From assembly GCA_943333015.1 (NCBI GenBank), contig CALQRR010000050.1, forward strand, positions 1-8,527: DNA of 8,527 bases, written 5' to 3'. Under the pieces are notes generated by a model, which worked only from the letters and a program-made list of their open reading frames with translations, did not search any database and was not told the origin of the DNA. The DNA is from Chitinophaga pinensis. GTDB lineage: Bacteria > Bacteroidota > Bacteroidia > M30B66. Positions within the stretch are counted from its first letter, which is position 1, and the number at the start of each line of letters is the position of its first letter. The translations under genes and the position numbers were made by a program. Below, piece after piece: positions 1-6,306 of this stretch.

Positions 1-217
1 ATGCTTCAATTTGCATGGATTGATAAAGATTATAAGCTAATAATCAAAACTCTTCTTGCTTTTATATCAAGAAAATCTTTTTCACTCCCAGATTAATCCA
101 ATTTAACTAGCCATTTGATTTAAGTTTTAGAATCAAAGGCAATTCACCGTACAATCTGAGGACGATATAAGCCTCTAGAAATAAAATAACTAATTTAGCG
201 CTCAAGCTTTTTGCATT
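1..217. other. AT-rich stretch without a recognisable gene
   Basis: This stretch is visibly richer in A and T than the genes that follow. The longest plus-strand frame from an ATG is the one at positions 1-96 (31 codons, stop TAA at 94-96). It has no signal peptide, family motif or start context that would support it. I see no tRNA-like fold, no strong inverted repeat with a T-run and no good TAnnTTTG element. The promoter for the gene at 218 is presumably here, but I cannot place it. The stretch is best described as upstream intergenic DNA, possibly including the untranslated tail of a gene outside the window. Confidence 0.6.
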
Positions 218-589
218 ATGAAAAAAATTACTGTCCTATTACTCTGCCTGTTTGGCTTTTTTTCGATGCCAACATTAGTGGCACAAGCTGACTTTGAGCA
301 GACTCCAGTTCAAAAACAGGAGCCCTTTTACCAAAAAACATCCGAAAACAAAAATCGCCAGTTTTTCACTGTCGACTTAAATGAGTTCCGTGAAAATCAA
401 CGTTCGGCATTTATAAACCAACTGTATTCTTCTCAAATATTGGCGGTTATTTCACGCGTTAATGAGAAGGGTTTTCTTCAGATTTCCTGTTCCAAGAATA
501 TTACATTGAATGATGTTGACAAAGAGATCAACAGAATTAGTGCAGAAATAATGAAGATCTCGGCAGATGCCGGTATTGAAAAATACTAA
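218..589 (+). CDS. Small secreted protein of unknown function (123 aa)
   Basis: I do not recognise the family. Residues 1-23 form a clear Sec signal peptide: two lysines, a leucine/phenylalanine-rich core and an A-Q-A end, so the protein should leave the cytoplasm with about 100 mature residues. Residues 24-48 are polar and probably disordered. Residues 49-117 look like one small fold: a beta strand (49-54), a helix (55-72), two strands (about 74-80 and 85-91), then a long helix (96-117). This beta-alpha-beta-beta-alpha order resembles ferredoxin-like or HMA-like modules, but that is inferred from residue pattern only. There is one cysteine in the mature part (C91) and no metal-binding CxxC. 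No Shine-Dalgarno sequence precedes the ATG, as usual in Bacteroidota. The gene lies 28 bp before the large secreted protein on the same strand, so co-transcription is likely. Confidence 0.75.
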   Translation: MKKITVLLLCLFGFFSMPTLVAQADFEQTPVQKQEPFYQKTSENKNRQFFTVDLNEFRENQRSAFINQLYSSQILAVISRVNEKGFLQISCSKNITLNDVDKEINRISAEIMKISADAGIEKY

Positions 590-617
590 TTGAACGTCAC
601 TTAATTTCATCCTTGAA

Positions 618-2567
618 ATGAAACACATCCTCACACTTTTATCCATATTGCTGCTGTTTGCTGCACCTGTTTTTTCTCAGGGAACAAACAATAGTTGCAG
701 TAGCGCGGCTCCTTTTTGCACAGGAACTGAATTTGATTTCCCGGCAGGAACAGGAACACCGACCTCAGAAGTTGGACCAGATTATGGCTGTCTCGGATCA
801 GAACCCAATCCAGCCTGGTATTTTCTTCAGATTGCTGATTCTGGAACAGTGGATATTGACATTATGGGGACGGTTGATGGCACTACGCCAAGCAATGATA
901 TTGATTTCATTTGCTATGGTCCATTTACATCCCTGCTAAATGTCTGCGATCAATTAACGGCAGCCAATACGATCGATTGCAGTTATTCCGGCTCCGCAAC
1001 AGAACAGGTGAATATTACCAATGGTATCCCAGGAGAATTTTACATGATCCTACTTACGAATTTCTCCAATACACCTTGTAACATCCTCTTTTCCCAAGGC
1101 AGCGGAACAGGCTCAACCAGTTGTGGACCATTCAACAACGGACCATTATGTGATGGCCAGGACTTACAATTGTTGAGTTTCTTTAATGAAGCAGAGGTTA
1201 CTTTTAGCTGGACAGGTCCCGATGGCTTTACCAGTACAGATCCTAACCCGGTAATTCCGAATATTACCGAAGCCAACGCGGGGACGTATACACTTGTTAC
1301 TACAAACCCTACGGATACAATTACAGGTACAACGGTTGTTGAGATATATCCTTCACCCAATCTTTCTGGTTTTACAACACAGGGCGATTCGTGCATCGGT
1401 GGAAGCCTTACATTCTTTGCCGACTCTGTTTTCGCAACGGCAAACTATACATGGACTTTCTCCAACGGTCAGGTCTTCACCGGCAATCCTTTTCTGCTGA
1501 ATAACATCGATTCCATGTTGGTAGATGGTGTCACATTATCCTACGAACTTGATGGCTGCTTTTCACCACCAGCAACCATTCCGGTAAATGTTTTCCCTTC
1601 TCCGCTTCCGATAATTTTTGGCGATGATCATACTTGCGCCCAGGAACTATCCACCCTTTCTACAACAGAATTATATACTTCCTATACTTGGACCAACGGT
1701 GGTGAAACCACTCGAACAATTACCTCCAATCAAGGAACGTATTCTGTCACAGTATTCAATCAATACGGATGTGATGGAACCTCTGCCCCTTTCACCGTAG
1801 TAAATTCAGATCCGCAGGCAGTCATTTTAGGGATTGATCGTTTTTGCAAATACGACAGTATTGAACTGAATGCAGGGGGGAACTATGCCAGCTATTTGTG
1901 GTATCCTACCCCTCAAAGTTCTGCAAATACAATTGATTCACTCAGCACCGCTGATACGCTGATATGGGGTGGTGGATTTCTAACGCTTCGCGTAGAAGAC
2001 TCCTTCGGTTGTATTGATTCAGTCAATTTGGAGATTCCCTATACCGATCTTCCCAAAGCACTGTTCTCTCATGAGCCATCCTCCTATGCGATTCTGGTAA
2101 ACACCAATATCCAGTTTACGGATGAAACCGTGAATGCGTATAATGACTCCTTGGCTACCTGGGACTGGACATTTGATCCTCTGCTTTATGAAACGGGCGT
2201 TCAAAATCCACTCCTGTCATACCCAGATACGGGTGTTCGAAAAGTCACTTTAATAGTCACCTCTGAACTTGGATGTTCCGATACATTGAGTTCAACCTTC
2301 TACATTATTGACAAACCGTTTGTTCCAAATGCTTTTTCTCCTGGCGGAGATGGTTTTAACGACTATCTGAAGATTCCGTTTCTCAATGGATATCCCGGAA
2401 ACAATGTTGTTATTTTTAACCGTTGGGGTAAAAAAGTATACGAAGCAAAAGATTATAAGAATGATTGGAACGGAGATGAGCTTCCTTCAGGAACGTATTT
2501 TTATGTAGTGTCGGCACCATTACTAGAAAATGATTTAAAAGGAACGATCACACTGATCAGGAATTAG
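618..2567 (+). CDS. Secreted multi-domain protein with gliding-motility-type C-terminal sorting domain (T9SS type B cargo)
   Basis: Predicted large surface or secreted protein of 649 aa, exported by Sec and then by the type IX secretion system. Residues 1-20 are a signal peptide ending F-S-Q. Residues 27-169 form a cysteine-containing module common in Bacteroidota secreted proteins (APFCTG, a YGCLG..PNPAWYF segment, then DIDFICYGPF). Four Ig-like or PKD-like repeats follow at roughly 170-245, 258-326, 335-396 and 405-477, and a PKD domain at about 481-563 (WDWTFD, then YPDTG..KVTL). Residues 567-649 match the gliding motility-associated C-terminal domain (VPNAFSPGGDGFND, VVIFNRWGKKVYEA, NDWNG, LPSGTYFYVV, KGTITLIRN), which in this phylum serves as the type B sorting signal. 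An adhesin-like or matrix role is inferred; no catalytic motif is visible. The gene lies 28 bp after the small secreted protein and is followed 7 bp after its stop by a strong terminator hairpin. Confidence 0.92.
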   Translation: MKHILTLLSILLLFAAPVFSQGTNNSCSSAAPFCTGTEFDFPAGTGTPTSEVGPDYGCLGSEPNPAWYFLQIADSGTVDIDIMGTVDGTTPSNDIDFICYGPFTSLLNVCDQLTAANTIDCSYSGSATEQVNITNGIPGEFYMILLTNFSNTPCNILFSQGSGTGSTSCGPFNNGPLCDGQDLQLLSFFNEAEVTFSWTGPDGFTSTDPNPVIPNITEANAGTYTLVTTNPTDTITGTTVVEIYPSPNLSGFTTQGDSCIGGSLTFFADSVFATANYTWTFSNGQVFTGNPFLLNNIDSMLVDGVTLSYELDGCFSPPATIPVNVFPSPLPIIFGDDHTCAQELSTLSTTELYTSYTWTNGGETTRTITSNQGTYSVTVFNQYGCDGTSAPFTVVNSDPQAVILGIDRFCKYDSIELNAGGNYASYLWYPTPQSSANTIDSLSTADTLIWGGGFLTLRVEDSFGCIDSVNLEIPYTDLPKALFSHEPSSYAILVNTNIQFTDETVNAYNDSLATWDWTFDPLLYETGVQNPLLSYPDTGVRKVTLIVTSELGCSDTLSSTFYIIDKPFVPNAFSPGGDGFNDYLKIPFLNGYPGNNVVIFNRWGKKVYEAKDYKNDWNGDELPSGTYFYVVSAPLLENDLKGTITLIRN

Positions 2568-2574
2568 AAAAACA

Positions 2575-2619
2575 TTCAATAAAAAAGCGGCTAATTGATT
2601 TAGCCGCTTTTTTATTGAA
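2575..2619 (+). terminator. Intrinsic terminator with perfect 20-bp stem
   Basis: Left arm 2575-2594 and right arm 2600-2619 are exact reverse complements around the 5-nt loop TTGAT. The inner part is GC-rich (AGCGGCTAA paired with TTAGCCGCT) and is bordered by A6 on the left and T6 on the right, so it should work as a Rho-independent terminator for the plus-strand secreted-protein gene. The symmetry would also allow action on minus-strand transcripts, although no minus-strand gene is seen ending here. An alternative TTG start for metF at 2615 would lie inside this hairpin, which argues against that start. Confidence 0.9.
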
Positions 2620-2627
2620 CACAAATG

Positions 2628-2669
2628 AAAGAACGGCGACAGTTCATTTTCGAACGTTCGCCGTTCTTT
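2628..2669 (+). promoter_or_regulatory. Hairpin upstream of metF (second terminator or operator-like element)
   Basis: AAAGAACGGCGA (2628-2639) pairs perfectly with TCGCCGTTCTTT (2658-2669), a 12-bp stem. Inside it, GTTC (2642-2645) can pair with GAAC (2652-2655) after a 2x2 internal loop, leaving a 6-nt loop. A short T-run continues to 2670. CGAACGTTCG (2651-2660) is also a 10-bp palindrome by itself. The element could be a back-up terminator behind the one at 2575-2619. It could instead be a protein-binding site for metF, because the position expected for a -33 element falls in its right arm. The structure is seen directly; the function is inferred. Confidence 0.55.
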
Positions 2670-2682
2670 TTATGATATCGTG

Positions 2683-2690
2683 TACATTTG
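2683..2690 (+). promoter_or_regulatory. Probable metF promoter, -7 element TACATTTG
   Basis: TACATTTG is an exact match to the Bacteroidota -7 consensus TAnnTTTG. It ends 17 bp before the GTG at 2708, so a start of transcription some 5-7 nt downstream would leave a short leader of about 10 nt. No clear TTTG is seen at the -33 position, which falls within the preceding hairpin. The same ten bases, TGTACATTTG, occur ahead of the amidohydrolase gene. Confidence 0.55.
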
Positions 2691-2707
2691 ACACCCAAAT
2701 ACTTGCC

Positions 2708-3661
2708 GTGAAAGTTACCGAGCACATTGAAAAAGCCACTGGAACCCTATTCTCTTTTGAGGTTCTGCCTTCTTTAAAAGGACGCGATATTCAGGATTTA
2801 TACAACGGAATTGAGCCACTGATGGAATTCAATCCAAGTTTTATCAATGTGACGTATCACCGAGAAGAATTCATTTATAAAAAGCTTACCAATGGTCTTC
2901 ACGAGAAGATTCACGCGCGTAAGCGTCCGGGGACGGTGAGTATTTGTGCAGCGATCAAGTATAAATACGGAATTGATACTGTGCCGCATTTGATTTGTGG
3001 AGGATTTACACGCGACGATACAGAATTGGCACTGATTGACATGCATTATCTTGGGATGGACAATGTGCTGGCATTACGCGGTGATTCAGTAAAAGGAGAT
3101 TCTCAATTCATTCCTGAAAAAGGTGGACATGCCTACGCTTCAACCATGGTTCGTCAGATTGCAGAAATGAACAAGGGCCATTATCTGGATGATGAAATTG
3201 TAGAAGGCATTCCGACAGACTTTTGTGTAGGCGTTGCAGGATATCCCGAAAAACATTTTGAAGCACAGAACCTAAAAACAGACCTAAAATATCTGAAAGA
3301 AAAAGTAGATGCTGGTGCTGATTACATTGTAACCCAAATGTTTTTCGATAACAGGAAATTTTTTGCCTTCGTTGATGCTTGTCGTAAAGCAGGCATCAAT
3401 GTTCCAATTATCCCGGGACTGAAGCCTATCACCACAACAAAACATATCTCATTTTTACCCAAAACGTTCCACATTGACATGCCGGAAGCATTGGCCGATG
3501 AACTGGAAAAATGTAAAAACAATGAGCAGGTGATGCAGGTAGGAATCGAGTGGGGAATTCAACAATCCAAAGAACTGATTGCAGCCGGTGTTCCATGTAT
3601 CCATTATTACACCATGGGGAAATCAGAAGCTGTTAAACGAATTGTTCAGGGAGCCTATTGA
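2708..3661 (+). CDS. metF: Methylenetetrahydrofolate reductase
   Basis: Cytoplasmic FAD enzyme that reduces 5,10-methylenetetrahydrofolate to 5-methyltetrahydrofolate, the methyl donor for methionine synthesis. The 317-aa product fits the usual length of Bacteroidota MetF. The sequence is a single TIM barrel: FSFEVLP near the N-terminus with E18 in the place of the catalytic glutamate, ALRGDS with D126 matching the folate-contacting aspartate, GVAGYPEKH, GADYIVTQMFFDN, PIIPGLKPI, and GIEWGIQQS..L...GVPCIHYYTMGKS at the end. The frame is open back to a TTG at 2615, but those 31 extra codons cover a terminator, a second hairpin and the promoter. The GTG at 2708 gives the typical N-terminus (MKVTEHI), so I choose it. 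No Shine-Dalgarno sequence is seen. The stop codon overlaps the end of the convergent minus-strand gene by 7 bp. No folate, cobalamin or SAM riboswitch is visible upstream. Confidence 0.95.
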   Translation: MKVTEHIEKATGTLFSFEVLPSLKGRDIQDLYNGIEPLMEFNPSFINVTYHREEFIYKKLTNGLHEKIHARKRPGTVSICAAIKYKYGIDTVPHLICGGFTRDDTELALIDMHYLGMDNVLALRGDSVKGDSQFIPEKGGHAYASTMVRQIAEMNKGHYLDDEIVEGIPTDFCVGVAGYPEKHFEAQNLKTDLKYLKEKVDAGADYIVTQMFFDNRKFFAFVDACRKAGINVPIIPGLKPITTTKHISFLPKTFHIDMPEALADELEKCKNNEQVMQVGIEWGIQQSKELIAAGVPCIHYYTMGKSEAVKRIVQGAY

Positions 3662-5160
3662 GCGTCTATCCTCAGGAGCGATGTGTTCCCGTTTTTTTGT
3701 CCAACCGTATATACCCGTCCAGCGGTGAGTTTCCACGTGAGCGCTGGTATGAATGGCATGTTTAAGGTTGCAGGAAGAAATTCAACCTGACCATTACTTT
3801 CCACAACCGCCGTGTGGAGTTGACTTTTTTCGGGATCGGTCATTATGTCGTCCGTCTTTCCGTTTCGACTCAAGACACCGTTATACAAGAAAACTGGTCG
3901 ATTTGCAGGATCGATTAGCTGAATAAAAGACAGAAAAATGCCATCATCATCCTGCGTTTCCTGCTGTTTATCAATGGTCTGATACCAATCAATCTCGCCG
4001 CGTTCATTAAACGAAACAACCAACAGTTTTCCTGTGCGGTAATGCATGTGACATACTTCAATACCGGTGCGGTAATCATTTTCGCACACTTCCTCATTTT
4101 CCACTTTTTCGGCAATCAGCAACACGCCGCCTTTGGCAGCTGGAATCACATCCCGAACAGTGAAGCCGGAGAAATCCTCCACGCCCGTTTTTTCACTTTC
4201 ACCTGCAAACAAGGATTTAAATCCAGCATCCATCCGTTGAATGCCTTTGCTCTCAACAGCAGCTGTTTCACGATCAATCCGCAAGAAAAACATCCCCGAT
4301 ACTTGGTCCTTCTTCTGAAAATCATCATGCAGTAAACCACTCACAAGTAGCTTATCATTCTGGCTAAGAACCACATGCATACCAGAAACAACTTTCCCGG
4401 GTATATCAAGCTGATACTCAATGACCTCATCACTCATTACCGGAAAAACAAATAAAGAATACTGCACATCCAAGGAATCCGTGCCCCTATTTCCGCGCAC
4501 AAGCATATGAACATTTCCAGGCTGGTCAAGCAGCAGATCTGCGATAACTGGACTTCTTCCCTGAAAAGGAAGAAAGGCACTCAGCTTTTTTTGCTCCCGA
4601 AATGCACGGTCGTAAAGAGCAAGATTGACTTTGGGGATACCACGGTCCTCGGATTCATTAAGACTGATCACCGCCAACCGGTCTTGAAATTGATCACCAG
4701 CGAGATAAAACCGCTTGTGATTAAAGTCGAAATGGCTGGTTTCACTTGTCAACAACGTTTTTGGTGCTGACGCAATACCTTGATTGTCGACCGTAATAAC
4801 ATGGAGCGTATTGGACTTACGTTCTTTATCGTAAGCAGAACCGAAAAAACACAGCTGATCGTTCCAAATACGAATATCCTCGGGATAGAACTTCTGTCGA
4901 TCTTGAAATAATCCGTTAAACGCCCATTCTCCTATTTTAGCAAGCGTTGCAGTATCCATCAATGCAACTCTTAGATCACGAATATATCCCGATCGAGATT
5001 CACTACTTGAATGGACAATGGCTAGCTGGCCACCAGCAATTCCAGGAATGCGCAGGGGCGAAAAATCTTTGGCTATGGAATAGCTTTCACCTTGTTTTAT
5101 TTGCTGAGCAGGTAGCAAACAATAGGACAGAAAGAAAACCAGAGCAATCAGGAATTTCAT
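3655..5160 (-). CDS. Secreted protein of unknown function, possible beta-propeller (501 aa)
   Basis: I cannot assign a function. Residues 1-19 are a Sec signal peptide (MKFLIALVFFLSYCLLPAQ). C14 sits in LSYC, which is a poor lipobox, so a lipoprotein is unlikely. The mature part is a long series of short hydrophobic strands separated by polar turns (for example LCFFGSAYDKE, NVHMLVRGN, KLLVSGLLHDD, GGVLLIAEKVE, KLLVVSFNERGEIDWYQTI, RPVFLYNGVL, GRVYTVGQKNGNTSLLRID), which suggests a beta-propeller. The region about 373-430, with HYRTGKLLVVSF..RGEIDW then a K-Q-rich stretch and a D-rich turn, resembles uncharacterised Bacteroidota secreted proteins. C359 and C370 may form a disulfide. No catalytic motif or C-terminal type IX sorting signal is seen. 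Its ATG overlaps the rlmN stop in the sequence ATGA, so translation is probably coupled to rlmN. It meets metF tail to tail with a 7-bp overlap. Confidence 0.85.
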   Translation of the reverse strand: MKFLIALVFFLSYCLLPAQQIKQGESYSIAKDFSPLRIPGIAGGQLAIVHSSSESRSGYIRDLRVALMDTATLAKIGEWAFNGLFQDRQKFYPEDIRIWNDQLCFFGSAYDKERKSNTLHVITVDNQGIASAPKTLLTSETSHFDFNHKRFYLAGDQFQDRLAVISLNESEDRGIPKVNLALYDRAFREQKKLSAFLPFQGRSPVIADLLLDQPGNVHMLVRGNRGTDSLDVQYSLFVFPVMSDEVIEYQLDIPGKVVSGMHVVLSQNDKLLVSGLLHDDFQKKDQVSGMFFLRIDRETAAVESKGIQRMDAGFKSLFAGESEKTGVEDFSGFTVRDVIPAAKGGVLLIAEKVENEEVCENDYRTGIEVCHMHYRTGKLLVVSFNERGEIDWYQTIDKQQETQDDDGIFLSFIQLIDPANRPVFLYNGVLSRNGKTDDIMTDPEKSQLHTAVVESNGQVEFLPATLNMPFIPALTWKLTAGRVYTVGQKNGNTSLLRIDAQ

Positions 5161-6233
5161 GCGTCAGCTTTCTTCAAAACGTTTTCAGCCGAAATATTTT
5201 TGTTAGCCAGTTGTCCGCAGGCGGCATCAATATCTCGTCCGCGGCTGCGTCGCACGTTAACAATCACTCCTTTTTGTTCGAGGAATGCAGTGAAACGGTT
5301 GAGCTGTTCATCACTTGCCCGTTGAAATTCGCCATCATCAATTGGGTTGTACTCGATGATATTCACTTTGGAAGGAACCCGTTTTACAAATGCAGCCAGG
5401 TCCCGAGCATCGTCCAAAGAATCGTTAAAGTCCCGAAAAATGATGTATTCCAGTGTCGGCCGAGTTCCGGTTTTATCGTAAAAATACTGCAGCGATTCTG
5501 CCAACGCATCCAGTGTATTGGTATCGTTGATGGGCATGATTTTACTCCGCTTTTCATCGTTGGCAGCATGCAGCGATAACGCCAAATTAAACTTCACTTC
5601 ATCATCGCCCAGTTTTCGAATCATCTTAGAAATACCAGCTGTGGATACTGTTATCCGCTGCGGCGACATCCCTAAGCCTTCGGGGGAGGTGATTTTCTCG
5701 ATGCTGCCCAATACATTTTTGTAATTGAGCAAAGGTTCCCCCATACCCATGTATACAATGTTCGAAAGTGGGATATTGTAATTCTCTTCACTCTGTCGGC
5801 GAATGGCCACCACCTGATCGTAAATCTCAGCAGCATCTAGGTTTCGCAGTAGTTTGAGCTTTCCTGTAGCACAGAACTTACACGTCAGACTACATCCAAT
5901 TTGCGAGGAAATACACGCGGTCATTCGGCTACTGGTCGGAATCAAAACTCCTTCCACCACAGGACCATCGTGCAACTTAAAAGCTGTTTTAATGGTACGG
6001 TCGGTACTCTTCTGAATACTTGCAACCTGAATGCCCTGAATGACAAACGATTCCTCAAGAGTCGCGCGTAGTTCCTTGCTCAGGTTGGTCATTTCGGCAA
6101 ACGCATGAGCCGATTTTTTCCAAAGCCACTCATATACCTGTTTCGCCCTGAAACGCTGCTGTCCTTGTTCTGTAAACCAGCTCTCAAGTGCTTCGGGAGA
6201 AAGTGTACGGATATCTATTCGTGTGTGTGGCAT
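5157..6233 (-). CDS. rlmN: Dual-specificity 23S rRNA / tRNA adenine-C2 methyltransferase RlmN
   Basis: Radical SAM enzyme that methylates C2 of A2503 in 23S rRNA and, in well-studied homologues, of A37 in some tRNAs. The product is 358 aa, normal for the family. Key residues are present: EGVLIP (E94 region), ACISSQIGC with C107 as one conserved cysteine, the iron-sulfur cluster motif CSLTCKFC (C114, C118, C121), YMGMGEPLLN (161-170) for SAM binding, RITVSTAG, LALSLHAAND, EYNPIDDGEF, and RGRDIDAACGQL with C339 as the methyl-carrying catalytic cysteine near the C-terminus. The N-terminal accessory domain covers roughly residues 1-95 (FRAKQVYEWLWKK). The frame is open back to 6455, but the extra 74 codons have no family similarity and run into the divergent amidohydrolase gene, so the ATG at 6233 (MPHTRIDIRTL) is the start. 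The stop overlaps the next gene's ATG. Confidence 0.96.
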   Translation of the reverse strand: MPHTRIDIRTLSPEALESWFTEQGQQRFRAKQVYEWLWKKSAHAFAEMTNLSKELRATLEESFVIQGIQVASIQKSTDRTIKTAFKLHDGPVVEGVLIPTSSRMTACISSQIGCSLTCKFCATGKLKLLRNLDAAEIYDQVVAIRRQSEENYNIPLSNIVYMGMGEPLLNYKNVLGSIEKITSPEGLGMSPQRITVSTAGISKMIRKLGDDEVKFNLALSLHAANDEKRSKIMPINDTNTLDALAESLQYFYDKTGTRPTLEYIIFRDFNDSLDDARDLAAFVKRVPSKVNIIEYNPIDDGEFQRASDEQLNRFTAFLEQKGVIVNVRRSRGRDIDAACGQLANKNISAENVLKKADA

Positions 6234-6239
6234 AGCCGG

Positions 6240-6247
6240 CAAAGATA
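6240..6247 (-). promoter_or_regulatory. Probable rlmN promoter, -7 element TATCTTTG
   Basis: Read on the minus strand, TATCTTTG matches TAnnTTTG and is followed by six bases (CCGGCT) and then the rlmN ATG. Transcription starting about 5-7 nt after the element would begin at or just before the ATG, giving a leaderless or almost leaderless mRNA. I see no clear -33 TTTG or TTG at the expected distance, so the assignment rests on the -7 match and its position. Confidence 0.45.
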
Positions 6248-6267
6248 CAATAAGCAGTTCAGATGCC

Positions 6268-6302
6268 TTTGTGGTGAATCCGCTGCCATCCATGTACATT
6301 TG
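6268..6302 (+). promoter_or_regulatory. Probable amidohydrolase promoter (TTTG ... TACATTTG)
   Basis: TACATTTG at 6295-6302 matches the Bacteroidota -7 element exactly. TTTG at 6268-6271 is a possible -33 element with a 23-bp spacer, at the long end of what is reported. Only four bases (CATC) separate the -7 element from the ATG at 6307, so the transcript should start at or next to the start codon. The ten bases TGTACATTTG are shared with the metF promoter region. Confidence 0.5.
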
Positions 6303-6306
6303 CATC

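Noticed and set aside
1..96. A 31-codon frame starting at the first base of the window
   Set aside because: Short, AT-rich, no recognisable motif or upstream context; it could be chance or an internal ATG of something cut by the window edge.
1040..1396. Minus-strand open frame inside the type IX cargo gene
   Set aside because: It is a shadow of a gene with clear domains on the plus strand; no family features.
3649..3698. Possible metF terminator: GGGA(G)C far upstream of GTTCCC followed by T7
   Set aside because: The stem is short and broken with a loop of about 30 nt, so the T-run at 3692-3698 is not convincing as a terminator.
5110..5160. Lipoprotein signal in the 501-aa protein (C14)
   Set aside because: The residues before the cysteine (L-S-Y) do not fit a lipobox, and a standard cleavage site follows at about residues 19-20.
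4947..5579. Long plus-strand open frame opposite rlmN and the 501-aa gene
   Set aside because: It is antisense to two well-supported genes, spans their junction and shows no protein family features.
6223..6306. Upstream starts for the amidohydrolase (6223 or 6292)
   Set aside because: 6223 overlaps rlmN coding sequence and 6292 lies inside the -7 promoter match; 6307 matches the family N-terminus.
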